NCBI GenBank assembly: GCA_020832375.1
Contig: JAFIEW010000022.1
Location: 1 to 42,867 of the forward strand
DNA length: 42,867 bases
Source: Cyclobacteriaceae bacterium
GTDB lineage: Bacteria > Bacteroidota > Bacteroidia > Cytophagales > Cyclobacteriaceae
Direction: 5' to 3'
Positions 8,855-17,479 of this stretch are shown piece by piece. How positions within the stretch are numbered: the first letter of the stretch is position 1; the number at the start of each line of letters is the position of its first letter. Both the position numbers and the translations under genes were made by a program. The notes beneath the pieces are model-generated. The model did no database searches and had not been told where the DNA came from. It saw only the letters and a program-made list of their open reading frames with translations.

Positions 8855-8936
8855 ATTTCAGAATGCTCAATTTTTAATTAATTTGCATGATAGATATAAA
8901 ATTTTAACTATACGTGCCTAAATGCGATAAAACAGC

Positions 8937-10040
8937 ATGAGTAAAATAAAAGAAAAATTAAAGGCTATCTTCGGAAAGTCAAAAGATAAGAAACCCAAAA
9001 GTCCTACAAGAGAGTGGGTAGATGCGATTCTTTTTGCGGTGATAGCGGCTACCATCATCCGGTGGTTGCTTTTAGAAGCTTTTGTGATTCCTACCTCGTC
9101 CATGGAAAAATCACTACTGGTTGGTGACTATTTATTTGTGAGTAAAATTCACTATGGTCCTAGAACACCAAAGACACCCCTTCAAATACCATTAACTCAT
9201 CGCAAGATTTGGGGCACCGAAATTCCTTCTTATGTAGACTGGATTCAACTGCCACAATGGAGGCTGCCTGGGTTTACATCCATCAAAAGAAATGATGTAA
9301 TCGTTTTTAACTATCCCATGGAGCACCAATATCCTACGGACTTGAGAGAAAACTATATTAAACGATGTATAGGGATGCCAGGAGATGTAGTAGAGCTGAA
9401 AAACCTACAGGTGTATATCAACGGCGAAAAAGGTGAAAACCCACCAGAAATGCAATTTCAGTACTTCATCCCCACATCCGAAACCATCAACGAACGCATT
9501 TTCCGTCAAAATAATGTATCTGAAGTGATGCGTGTGAATGGCGGTTATGCACTAATGACTTCTGCGGAACGAGCAGCTAGACTTGAAAAACAAAGCTTTA
9601 TTAATGAGGTAAGGCGGATTGAGAAGGATGATACCCGGGTAAATAACAGGATATTTCCAGACGTGAATCGTTTTCCTTGGAATGAGGATAACTTCGGACC
9701 TTTATGGGTTCCTCAGAAAGGCATTACTATTGAAATCACGCCTGATAATTTATCAAAATACGGCTTGGTTATAAAAGAGTATGAAGGCCTAAGATCAGTA
9801 GAAATTGTGAGTAATGAGTTATTCATCGACGGGAATAAGGTAGAAAATTATACTTTCAAACAGGATTACTTTTTCGTGATGGGAGACAATCGACACAATT
9901 CAGAAGATTCGCGCTTTTGGGGATTTGTGCCTGAGGATCATGTAGTCGGCAAAGCTGCTTTTGTATGGCTATCATTAGACCCTCAGGAAAGCTTCCTGAA
10001 TAAAATTAGGTGGAATCGAATATTCATGGGGATTAAGTAA
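8937..10040 (+). CDS. lepB: Signal peptidase I
   Basis: A membrane-anchored serine protease that removes signal peptides from exported proteins on the outer face of the inner membrane. One transmembrane helix (about 29-50) is followed directly by the catalytic box IPTSSMEKSLLVGDY, with Ser55 as nucleophile. The second box NYIKRCIGMPGDVVELKN supplies Lys142 as general base, and MGDNRHNSEDSRFWGFVP is the conserved C-terminal box. At 367 residues it is longer than many homologues, because a large insertion separates the lysine box and the GDN box, as in other Bacteroidota LepB proteins. It ends the dapB-lepB run and is closed by a hairpin terminator. Confidence 0.95.
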   Translation: MSKIKEKLKAIFGKSKDKKPKSPTREWVDAILFAVIAATIIRWLLLEAFVIPTSSMEKSLLVGDYLFVSKIHYGPRTPKTPLQIPLTHRKIWGTEIPSYVDWIQLPQWRLPGFTSIKRNDVIVFNYPMEHQYPTDLRENYIKRCIGMPGDVVELKNLQVYINGEKGENPPEMQFQYFIPTSETINERIFRQNNVSEVMRVNGGYALMTSAERAARLEKQSFINEVRRIEKDDTRVNNRIFPDVNRFPWNEDNFGPLWVPQKGITIEITPDNLSKYGLVIKEYEGLRSVEIVSNELFIDGNKVENYTFKQDYFFVMGDNRHNSEDSRFWGFVPEDHVVGKAAFVWLSLDPQESFLNKIRWNRIFMGIK

Positions 10041-10062
10041 ATCCTTTTTCAATACTTTTAAA

Positions 10063-10096
10063 AGCCCGTAAGGATTACATTTTTACGGGCTCTTTT
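10063..10096 (+). terminator. Rho-independent terminator after lepB
   Basis: AGCCCGTAA and TTACGGGCT form a perfect 9-bp stem around an 11-base loop, followed by a T-rich tract (CTTTT). It lies 22 bp after the lepB stop. The rest of the gap up to 10429 holds no plausible gene or repeat. Confidence 0.9.
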
Positions 10097-10429
10097 ATTC
10101 ATGAAAACTAATCTTAAGCTAGCAAGCTGAAATGAAATCACCCTTCTTTAAAAATGGTGTTAGAAATTGTTCTGCTTCCTATTCAAATCGACCTCTAAAC
10201 ATTCATTATATCTTGACATAAGTATAGATCTAATTTTTAAGAAAGATTAAAACTCTACTTATAATTACTTTGCTCATAAAAACTTAAAGACTAGCAACTA
10301 CCCTATCTTACTAGAAACTATAGTCATATGCGCATAAGAATAAGTTATGATCATGATCTGCTCTTAATTAAGCTGCCTTGGATTTATATATACTTTCTGA
10401 AAGAAATTCTATTATCCCATCAAAATACT

Positions 10430-10437
10430 TATTTTTG
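10430..10437 (+). promoter_or_regulatory. Candidate -7 promoter box for the cyclophilin gene
   Basis: TATTTTTG matches the Bacteroidota TAnnTTTG -7 element and lies 29 bp before the start codon. I do not see a TTG at the expected -33 distance, so this is a half-supported promoter. Confidence 0.45.
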
Positions 10438-10466
10438 TATTCTATTCAACACAAAATAAAAAACAC

Positions 10467-10904
10467 ATGTCAAAAGCAAATATTCACATTCAGCAAGGAG
10501 TTTTAGAGGTGGAGTTCTATGATCAAGATGCACCGAACACAGTAGATAATTTCAAAACCTTATCCAAAAAAGGGTTTTATGATGGACTAACTTTTCACAG
10601 AGTAATCCCTAACTTCGTGGTACAAGGAGGCTGTCCAAATGGAAGTGGTGCCGGTGGACCTGGATACCAAATCGATTGTGAGCTAGATGGAGAAAATCAA
10701 TATCATGATAGAGGAGTACTTTCAATGGCCCATGCAGGTAGAAATACCGGTGGCTCACAATTCTTCATCTGTCATAATAGAGATAATACTCAGCACTTAG
10801 ATCGTAACCACACCGTATTTGGAAAGGTAGTAAAAAATGTTGACCTTATCGATGGTATCAAGCAAGGAGATAAAATTATAAAGATTGAAGTAATAGAAGA
10901 CTAA
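10467..10904 (+). CDS. Cyclophilin-type peptidyl-prolyl cis-trans isomerase
   Basis: Catalyses cis-trans isomerisation of peptide bonds before proline, helping protein folding. At 145 residues it is a minimal, cytoplasmic cyclophilin without a signal peptide. The catalytic FHRVIPNFVVQGG motif carries the active-site Arg, and GGSQFFICH and the later HTVFGKVV are the other conserved elements of the barrel. It stands alone between a terminator upstream and another downstream, with a candidate promoter box 29 bp before the ATG. A distinction between PpiA and PpiB cannot be made beyond noting the lack of a secretion signal. Confidence 0.95.
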   Translation: MSKANIHIQQGVLEVEFYDQDAPNTVDNFKTLSKKGFYDGLTFHRVIPNFVVQGGCPNGSGAGGPGYQIDCELDGENQYHDRGVLSMAHAGRNTGGSQFFICHNRDNTQHLDRNHTVFGKVVKNVDLIDGIKQGDKIIKIEVIED

Positions 10905-10923
10905 AATCAAAACAGCTTGAATA

Positions 10924-10958
10924 GATGCATCTTAGCACAACCTGAGGTGCATCTTTTT
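10924..10958 (+). terminator. Terminator after the cyclophilin gene
   Basis: GATGCATCT pairs with AGGTGCATC (one G-U pair) across a 12-base loop, followed by five Ts. It lies between convergent genes, 20 bp after the cyclophilin stop. Confidence 0.8.
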
Positions 10959-11063
10959 ACAAAAACCTCCTTACTATTTATATAACTTACTTTTAAAGTA
11001 TCCTTAAAAATGTCTCTTTGCTCTATAAAGAGGTGATTTAACCTATTAGAGATATCAGGCGAC

Positions 11064-12032
11064 TTAAAAGTTTCTTTGATAGGGTTTTCCGAAAGGGATT
11101 TTATACTTCACGATTAAATTTAGAGCAGGTATTCTCGCGTCAATACTACGACCATAGCCAGGTATAGAGAACACGTCTACAGGATCAGCAAAACGCGGAT
11201 AATTAAGCATGATACGGTAGCGAAAGTTAAAGCCTACAAATATATTAGGCAAAAACTCTTGATCTGATCCTATCACAAATTCAATCCATCTAGCTTCTAA
11301 ATTTTCTCGAAAATAGCTTTCTTCAAAATCCCCCCATAATTCGCTAGCAATTGAGATGGTTCCTCTTTCATTGAATAAATTTTGACCGTACCTAAAGCCT
11401 GCCCAAATATTTGCTTTAGGTTGATAATTGCTAAATATGTCAATTCCTACCCGACCATAGTAGCCCTCTGCCTCATATACCAAATTAGTGAATGCTCTAG
11501 TCGGAGTAAGCAAGCTGTAGCCACCTTCAGCAACTAGCACAAAATAATTGAGTACTCGAAGCCCAACAAAAGCTTCTGCCTTTGTTTCAAAAGGCAATAA
11601 GAAAGTTGCAAGTTTACCATAGTCAAATCCTATTTCGAGGTGATTAATGATGTTGTCATTACTGTTTATATCAAAATAGCTTCTCTTATTCTTTTTCGTA
11701 GCTGCTACTGCAGCCTCCTCAGCCTCCATAATATCTTCAAAACTAACGCTATCAGGCATTCGATAACTTTCATCTAAGTATTGCTTCAATATGGGGTCAA
11801 TATTTGAAAAATCAACTTTCCTGAGAGTTCGACTTGGAGATTCTATCAAAGATGGTTTTCGGATAGAGTCAACTGGAATAGTATCATTAGGTAGGGTATC
11901 CGAAACCACGAGATTAAGATTTTCATGAAAATTAATACTTTCAAATGCTCTAGACTCTCTTGGAGGAAGCATTGTTATAACTAAAAACACTACCCATAAA
12001 CAAAAAAGTAAAGAAATATTTTTTTGATTCAT
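11064..12032 (-). CDS. Predicted outer-membrane beta-barrel protein (DUF6048-like)
   Basis: Not a protein of known function. The 322 residues start with a hydrophobic signal segment (about 7-28). A proline- and acid-rich linker then reaches to about residue 115. After that come alternating amphipathic strands with aromatic girdle residues (for example LEIGFDYGKLATFLLPFE, WAGFRYGQNLF, FVGFNFRYRIML), and the chain ends in an aromatic residue (YQRNF). That is the pattern of a small outer-membrane barrel. It resembles the Bacteroidota DUF6048 family, often found beside a small lipoprotein gene. Here the lipoprotein at 12044 ends only 11 bp upstream, so the two are probably co-expressed and may form a pair. 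The family name is a moderate call. Confidence 0.6.
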   Translation of the reverse strand: MNQKNISLLFCLWVVFLVITMLPPRESRAFESINFHENLNLVVSDTLPNDTIPVDSIRKPSLIESPSRTLRKVDFSNIDPILKQYLDESYRMPDSVSFEDIMEAEEAAVAATKKNKRSYFDINSNDNIINHLEIGFDYGKLATFLLPFETKAEAFVGLRVLNYFVLVAEGGYSLLTPTRAFTNLVYEAEGYYGRVGIDIFSNYQPKANIWAGFRYGQNLFNERGTISIASELWGDFEESYFRENLEARWIEFVIGSDQEFLPNIFVGFNFRYRIMLNYPRFADPVDVFSIPGYGRSIDARIPALNLIVKYKIPFGKPYQRNF

Positions 12033-12043
12033 ATGGATCGGTA

Positions 12044-12760
12044 CTAAAAGTAAATTTCTAGAAATGCATTTTCAGAGAAGCATTCATCGTCTCCGCATAT
12101 CAAAACCACCTCCCTAAAATCGGTGTCGATTATATCAATATCAAAAATATCTTTGCGAATTTCTACATCAAAAACACTTGTTGCTCTTTGGTAAGCGATA
12201 GTCAAGCGCCCTTCTACATCACTCTTGGCCATACGAACATTAAATTCTGAAATATCCGCATTCATATTTAGAGGAAGTCGATGAACGTCAAGGCTATCGG
12301 CAAAAGTGATTCTTTGCCCTCTTGGTAAGGCTTCGATGAATTCAAGTTGTATCCTCCCCTGACGTAAAATGTCAATTTGATTAGAGAAAGCATTTATCGA
12401 ATCAGAAATCATTAACCTCTCCTCTTGTAAATTAGCTAAATTTTCTTCTAGTTGATCAAGAAGAGTGTTAAGCTGAGCAAGTTCCGTTTGGTTATTAGGG
12501 TCTTCTTCATCGATACTAGCAATTTCTTGAATAAGCTCTAAAATTTGAAAGTCAAGATCGTTTATAATCAGATCTAGATTAAAAAGCTGAGGCTGTAAGG
12601 TATTAATCTGCTGTTCAAAACCGTCTACGCTATCTTGATTGATAAAGATAGCATTTATAAAAGGCTCTCTTTCAAGAGGACCACAATCGTCACAAGTAAA
12701 GCAAGCGCTTAGTGTGCTGATAATTAATAGACTTAAAATAAGATAAATGGGTTCTCTCAT
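12044..12760 (-). CDS. Lipoprotein with coiled-coil segment (possibly DUF6452-like)
   Basis: A 238-residue protein of unknown function. The N-terminus is a lipoprotein signal (ILSLLIISTLSAC, Cys20), followed by a CFTCDDCG cluster. Residues about 45-130 are heptad-like and rich in Leu, Gln and Glu, predicting a coiled coil. The C-terminal part (VHRLPLNMNADISEF onward) is beta-rich, with LTIAYQRATSVFDVEI and a late VVLICGDDECF. That tail recalls the DUF6452 lipoproteins that sit beside DUF6048 genes, but the coiled coil is an addition I do not associate with that family. It is 11 bp from the barrel gene. A TAGTTTTG box at 12770-12777 could be a -7 element, which would leave almost no leader. 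Confidence 0.6.
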   Translation of the reverse strand: MREPIYLILSLLIISTLSACFTCDDCGPLEREPFINAIFINQDSVDGFEQQINTLQPQLFNLDLIINDLDFQILELIQEIASIDEEDPNNQTELAQLNTLLDQLEENLANLQEERLMISDSINAFSNQIDILRQGRIQLEFIEALPRGQRITFADSLDVHRLPLNMNADISEFNVRMAKSDVEGRLTIAYQRATSVFDVEIRKDIFDIDIIDTDFREVVLICGDDECFSENAFLEIYF

Positions 12761-12945
12761 AGCTTAAAGCAAAACTATCAATAATTATCAATATTGTGAA
12801 AGTGATCTGTTAAATATTCGCAGAAGTGTAACTCTATTCAATTTAATCAAAGATAAATGATTGATTAAATACCTTTTGACCTTTTTACATCCCTAATACT
12901 TCCAGCTGGTCTATCCTAATATAGAGAACCAAATCAAGAACTATT

Positions 12946-13260
12946 TAGGGCTTGCTTAAGAAGTCCCAAGTACTGCAGATTAGAGGCGACACAAGCTTCA
13001 CTTGTTTTAATTGATGGAAAAAATGATAAATTTCAAGAAACTTATTTTACGCCTTTAATCTTTTTTCAAATAAATACCACTTACGATTTACGAATCACAA
13101 TTTACGATAATGCTTGTGACTAAGCTACAAAATGCCGATCACAGACATTTTCGTGCAAGCATTTTCACTACTTTTGAATAAAACCTGTGCACTCAAATAA
13201 ATAAAGTATAGATTTTATGATCTATTTATCAATAATTTAGCTGTTTTTAGGCATGACCTA
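12946..13260 (+). repeat. Dispersed element, family 2, copy 1 (MITE-like)
   Basis: A 315-bp stretch that aligns along its whole length with 26108-26414 in the same orientation. The left end reads TAGGGCTTGCTTAAGAA; the reverse complement of the right end reads TAGGTCATGCCTAAAAA, so the ends are imperfect inverted repeats. Both ends begin with TA, as expected for elements that insert at TA dinucleotides (IS630/mariner type). It carries no open frame of note. It lies in the 677-bp gap between the lipoprotein gene and tRNA-Leu; the flanks hold nothing else I can name. Confidence 0.75.
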
Positions 13261-13403
13261 TTAAAACCACCTATCTACATACGAATACATATTTAGAATA
13301 GAGCAAAACATATACGCATATATGATCCAAATTGAATATTCGACTCACAAAAAGAAAAGACCTCAATCTTATAATAAGCAGTTAGTTATTGAACTGTCAG
13401 ATC

Positions 13404-13431
13404 AAAAAAAAAGCCAATCCTAGGATCGGCT
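13404..13431 (-). terminator. Terminator after tRNA-Leu
   Basis: Read on the minus strand: AGCCGATCC, a two-base turn, GGATTGGCT, then nine Ts. The stem has one G-U pair. It starts 7 bp past the tRNA 3' end. Confidence 0.85.
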
Positions 13432-13437
13432 AAAGTG

Positions 13438-13521
13438 TGCACATGGGGAGATTCGAACTCCCACACCAGTTAAGGCACCACCCCCTCAAGATGGCGTGTC
13501 TACCAATTCCACCACATGTGC
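13438..13521 (-). tRNA. tRNA-Leu (anticodon GAG)
   Basis: An 84-nt class II tRNA. The acceptor stem pairs GCACATG with CATGTGC, with A as discriminator. The D-loop contains GGTAGACAC. The anticodon stem CCATC/GGTGG encloses the loop TTGAGGG, giving anticodon GAG. A variable arm (TGCCTTAACTGGT) and a GTTCGAATC T-loop follow. CCA is not encoded. Confidence 0.95.
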
Positions 13522-13535
13522 GTGATTTGGAATTG

Positions 13536-13566
13536 CAAAAGTAAGATAAGTCGGAAATATTACCAA
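13536..13566 (-). promoter_or_regulatory. Promoter of tRNA-Leu (Bacteroidota type)
   Basis: On the minus strand TTG (13566-13564) is followed after exactly 20 bp by TACTTTTG (13543-13536). This matches the -33 TTG and -7 TAnnTTTG consensus. The -7 box ends 14 bp before the mature tRNA. Confidence 0.8.
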
Positions 13567-13584
13567 TGAATTTGTCTAATATTC

Positions 13585-14529
13585 TCAACAAATTTCATCT
13601 TTTTTTCCGCTCACTATCCGAACAGCATGAGACTTAGGCTTTACTTTACGCCCCATAGAAAGTGCAAAAGCTTGAGTAAATTCAGCGCCTAAATAAAGGA
13701 TGAGGCTAGAATAATAAATCCATAAAAGTAATACAATAATAGAACCCGCAGCACCATACAATGAAGTAAGGCTAGATTGCCCCAGATAAAAACTAATACC
13801 ATAAGTTCCAAACACAAATAAGGCACCAGTGACTAGGGAACCAATAACAGCGTCGTAGTAGGAAATTATAGCATCAGGTAGGACCTTAAAAATAAGACCA
13901 AACAACAGAACGATGATAACATAGGTTACAACAAAATTAATAAAGGAAAGATAGGGTACAGATAGATCAGGAAACCAACTCATAATTTCAGTACCTAAAG
14001 CTGCAAGAATGGCATTGAGAATAAGGGATACTAAAAGTAGGAAGCTTATGGTCGCCATCATGGATAAAGATATCACTCTATCGATAATCATCTTCAGCCA
14101 GCCCTGCTTTGATCGTGCTTCGACACCCCATATCTGATTGATAGAGTCTTGTATTTCCACAAAAACCCTTGTTCCAGCAAATAGAATAACCCCAATACCC
14201 AACAATGTGGCAAAAAGACTATCATCGCTAAAACTGATATTTGCAATGATTGTTTCGATCTGCTCGGCTGCATCGTCACCCACATACTCATGAAGTTGAT
14301 TAAAAATTTTTCCTTTAGCTGCATCCTCTCCTAGAAAAAAACCCGTCAGAGAGATAATCACTAACATAAGACCGGGAATCGCAAAAATAGTGAAATAAGA
14401 CAAGGCTGCAGCCAGCTTGATCACCTTATCATCAGTAAACATAGTGAATGTCTTCAAACTGATCCGAATAAAGTTACGAATGGCAAAAGGTAGCTTTCGG
14501 TAAATTCGAATAAAAGGCGTTACTTTCAT
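13585..14529 (-). CDS. YihY/virulence factor BrkB family membrane protein
   Basis: An integral inner-membrane protein of the BrkB/UPF0761 family, with no agreed function. The 314 residues have a short basic N-terminus, the family hallmark LAAALSYFTIFAIPGLMLVI (about 39-58), a DSINQIWGVEARSKQGW segment and six hydrophobic helices. The last of these includes GAAGSIIVLLLWIYYSSLIL before the typical YLGAEFTQAFA. It starts 13 bp after egtD, so it is likely co-transcribed with the ergothioneine genes. The family itself has no known link to ergothioneine; any relation is inferred from position only. Confidence 0.9.
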   Translation of the reverse strand: MKVTPFIRIYRKLPFAIRNFIRISLKTFTMFTDDKVIKLAAALSYFTIFAIPGLMLVIISLTGFFLGEDAAKGKIFNQLHEYVGDDAAEQIETIIANISFSDDSLFATLLGIGVILFAGTRVFVEIQDSINQIWGVEARSKQGWLKMIIDRVISLSMMATISFLLLVSLILNAILAALGTEIMSWFPDLSVPYLSFINFVVTYVIIVLLFGLIFKVLPDAIISYYDAVIGSLVTGALFVFGTYGISFYLGQSSLTSLYGAAGSIIVLLLWIYYSSLILYLGAEFTQAFALSMGRKVKPKSHAVRIVSGKKDEIC

Positions 14530-14542
14530 AAATAGGGTTTAA

Positions 14543-15517
14543 CTATTGCTTTACGAATAAAGCATCCACAAAAAATCTCTTTTCATCAAAAAAGAGTTTA
14601 TCTAATAAACAATCGTAATCCAAGGCCATTTGTTGAACTTCTGACAGACTAAATTTTTTGCTTACTTCCATAAATATACTCTCGTAGCTTTCGAAAGTAA
14701 CTTTTTCATCAATCAGCTTGAATATAACCTCCTGATCTTTAGTTGACAACAAATAACTCTTACATTCTCCACTTTGAGGATTATATATGGGGTAATGAAT
14801 AAAAGCATCAAGATCAAAATTAGCCCCTAACTCCTTATTCATCCTTTCTAATAAATTCATATTGAAGGACTTTGTAATACCTCTTCTATCATTGTATGCC
14901 TCTAGAATAACATGTGGATCTTTTTTAAGATCAATTCCCATGAAAATTGCGTCACCAGGATTGAGATGTTCCGTTAATTGTCGCATAAATTCTGTTCTAT
15001 CACTCCCATGAAAATTACCAATATTTGATCCTAAGAAAAAAACAATCTTAGCGACCTCAGGCTGTGATTTTAGGTCAGCGAGAGCCGAAAAGTAATCGCC
15101 ATTCAAAGCTTCAAACTTTAAGTTAGGTAATTGTTTTTTCACATTAGTTTCGCATACCTGTAAGACATTGGCTGAAATATCGACAGGCGAATAGGTAAAG
15201 TCTTTATTGTGATGACTCATCTCTTCAAGTAATATCTTTGTCTTTGTACCATCCCCTGCACCTAACTCCACCAACCGCAAGGGACGACCCTCACTCAACT
15301 GAAGAAATTCTTTTACAATATCAGACTTATTTAGGTTTAATATTTCAGCCTCTGAATTGGTTAAATAATACTCAGGCATAGCCATAATCTCTTGAAAAAG
15401 CTTATCGCCCTTATCATTGTAAAAATACATAGAAGGAAGATGTTTTTCAGAAGCCTTTAGGCCACTCATTACATCTTGTGCGAAGTTTTGATCTATTGCG
15501 GATTCACTTAAATTCAT
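14543..15517 (-). CDS. egtD: L-histidine N(alpha)-methyltransferase EgtD
   Basis: An SAM-dependent enzyme that trimethylates histidine to hercynine, the first step of ergothioneine synthesis. The 324 residues match the family length. The family start MPEYYLTNSEAEIL (about 47-60) is present, the SAM-binding motif reads LVELGAGDGTKTKIL (82-96), and FFLGSNIGNFHG (about 160) corresponds to the family FLGSxIGN motif. The late segments ERMNKELGANFDLDAF and FEVSKKFSL-like EVSKKFSLSEVQ also fit. It lies 289 bp downstream of egtB in the same direction and 13 bp upstream of brkB. Together egtB and egtD define a compact ergothioneine set. Confidence 0.93.
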   Translation of the reverse strand: MNLSESAIDQNFAQDVMSGLKASEKHLPSMYFYNDKGDKLFQEIMAMPEYYLTNSEAEILNLNKSDIVKEFLQLSEGRPLRLVELGAGDGTKTKILLEEMSHHNKDFTYSPVDISANVLQVCETNVKKQLPNLKFEALNGDYFSALADLKSQPEVAKIVFFLGSNIGNFHGSDRTEFMRQLTEHLNPGDAIFMGIDLKKDPHVILEAYNDRRGITKSFNMNLLERMNKELGANFDLDAFIHYPIYNPQSGECKSYLLSTKDQEVIFKLIDEKVTFESYESIFMEVSKKFSLSEVQQMALDYDCLLDKLFFDEKRFFVDALFVKQ

Positions 15518-15806
15518 ATATATTGATTAATTAGTTTTTGCCTCAATACAATCAGCTTAAAGATTAACTACTGTATTGCTCTTAACTCATAAAGCTAATC
15601 TTTGAGGTCATTTAGATTTTTTTAGCTATTGAAAATAGGTCTGAACTTTATCTTCTACTGTAGTGCTTACGTAATTCTTTTGCATTAAAGACAAGAGCCT
15701 TTTTACAAGAGGTTAGCTTTTTTTTTACGGAATGACAATACCCAAAACACCGTATGCTTAAAAAGGTCTGAATGTTTCACACAACCTTTTCCTTTTTTTG
15801 CTGAGT

Positions 15807-17084
15807 TTAAATCCAATCCGCAAGTCTAAAACATGAAAACTGCCATCTCTTTTCAGGATGAAAAAAGTTTCTGTAAGTAGTACGAATATGATCTATTGGG
15901 GTAGCAAAAGATCCGCCTCTGAGTACCATTTGATTGATCATGAATTTACCATTGTATTCACCGAGAGCACCTGGAGGAGCTTTGTAGTAGGGATAGGGAA
16001 GATATGCGCTTTGTGTCCATTCCCAGCCTATGCCAAAGAAAAAGGATCTGCTGGAAGACTCATTTTGATTTCGGTTATCATTCCCCAAAAGAAAATCTAT
16101 TTCTGTTACCTCTTTATCGATTTTAGAAGCAGCAATTTCCCATTCAAATTCTGATGGTAATCTTTTTCCAGCCCAATTTGCATAAGCTTGAGCCTCATAA
16201 TAACTAATATGCATAACGGCTCGATTGGGCGAAATTGGTCTTTTCCCTTCAGAAAGAGTATAGACACAATATCCATCACCATCATTGCTCCAATAAAGCG
16301 GATGTTTAACATGATTGGCCTTGACCCAGTCCCAGCCTTCAGATAGCCATATCAAAGGATTACTATACCCGCCGTCAGATATAAAATCAAGATATTCAGC
16401 TTCGTTTACAGGGCGATCGGCAATTTGAAAACTTTCCAAATATTGATGATGCCTTCCTGATTCATTATCATAGATAAAACCATTTTCTGAAGGCTTAGCT
16501 CCTATTTCGTAAATACCTTTTTGAACTTGCAAATAATGAATAGCTTGAGGAAGATAGTGCTGTTCAGAAAATATTTTAGAATCATACTTTTTTGATAGTA
16601 GAGCACTATGCCGGATATGCTTAATATCCATAAGCAATAATTCTTGATGCTGTTGCTCATGTTGCAAGCCGATTTTTAAGGCCTCCAAACTTGATTCTAC
16701 GAGTAAGCCTTCACTAATACAAAAGGCCACTTTTTCATCAATATATTTTCGGTAATCATAAATTTCTTCAACAGTGGGACGCGTAATTAAGTGTCTGCTT
16801 TCAGACTGAATTCTATCGCCCATGCTATTATAATAGCTATTGAAAAGATAAGGATACTGATCATGATAGAGCGGTTCATGTTTCATTGTCGCCTGTACTA
16901 CAAACATTTCAAAAAACCATGTCGTATGGCCTAAATGCCATTTAGGTGGGCTTACAAAGGAGGCAGATTGAGCGGCAAACTCTTCCATATCAACAGTCTC
17001 ACATATTGCCTCGGTAACCGATCTTATTTGCTGATAGTCACTAAGTAAATTATAGTGCACTGATTGAGAAGTATTGTTAAACAA
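15807..17084 (-). CDS. egtB: Ergothioneine biosynthesis protein EgtB (hercynine oxygenase)
   Basis: A non-haem iron enzyme joining hercynine and a thiol (gamma-glutamylcysteine or cysteine) with oxygen to make the sulfoxide intermediate of ergothioneine. The N-terminal DinB-like domain holds WHLGHTTWFFE (His53) and LQHEQQHQELL (His142, His146), the expected iron-binding triad. The C-terminal formylglycine-generating/C-lectin-type domain ends with LRGGSFATPIDHIRTTYRNF and FSCFRLADW. The length of 425 residues is normal. No ATG suits the N-terminus: the frame opens with TTG at 17084, giving MFNNTSQSVHYN, about 50 residues before the first motif. Whether it uses cysteine or gamma-glutamylcysteine cannot be read here; no EgtC- or EgtE-like gene is in the window. 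Confidence 0.93.
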   Translation of the reverse strand: MFNNTSQSVHYNLLSDYQQIRSVTEAICETVDMEEFAAQSASFVSPPKWHLGHTTWFFEMFVVQATMKHEPLYHDQYPYLFNSYYNSMGDRIQSESRHLITRPTVEEIYDYRKYIDEKVAFCISEGLLVESSLEALKIGLQHEQQHQELLLMDIKHIRHSALLSKKYDSKIFSEQHYLPQAIHYLQVQKGIYEIGAKPSENGFIYDNESGRHHQYLESFQIADRPVNEAEYLDFISDGGYSNPLIWLSEGWDWVKANHVKHPLYWSNDGDGYCVYTLSEGKRPISPNRAVMHISYYEAQAYANWAGKRLPSEFEWEIAASKIDKEVTEIDFLLGNDNRNQNESSSRSFFFGIGWEWTQSAYLPYPYYKAPPGALGEYNGKFMINQMVLRGGSFATPIDHIRTTYRNFFHPEKRWQFSCFRLADWI

Positions 17085-17479
17085 AATGTTATATTTGAAG
17101 TTTGAACATTGATTTAATTTAGTTGATAAAACAAAATTGCCCTAATGCTAAAATAGCCCAATATTCTGATTTATCAAAAACATGAAAGTAATACCTTTCG
17201 CAATCCAAATGAGCATTTTACTTCATGCATGAATTTGAAAATAAATGACATCATAGCTCATTCAGTCTACCTATTAGCTCGATAATTTTCAGAAGAATGA
17301 AACGCCTATAATTTATTTAAAGCTTTTGAAAACTTAACAATGAGGCCAAAGTCTTGTGTGGGAAATATAAGCTAAAAACAAGAAGATCTTTTTTGTGTAT
17401 ACTATCAATAATTTACATGTAAGTTTGTTTGGATAGATTTATTTCCTTGGTAAACAATAATACCAAATTATTTAAAGAC
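17085..17479. other. Intergenic gap between egtB and the thioredoxin-like gene
   Basis: Divergent region of about 395 bp that must hold promoters for both neighbours. I see no repeat copy, RNA gene or clear TAnnTTTG box at a sensible position. An in-frame ATG at 17429 could extend the plus-strand gene into the gap. Confidence 0.5.
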
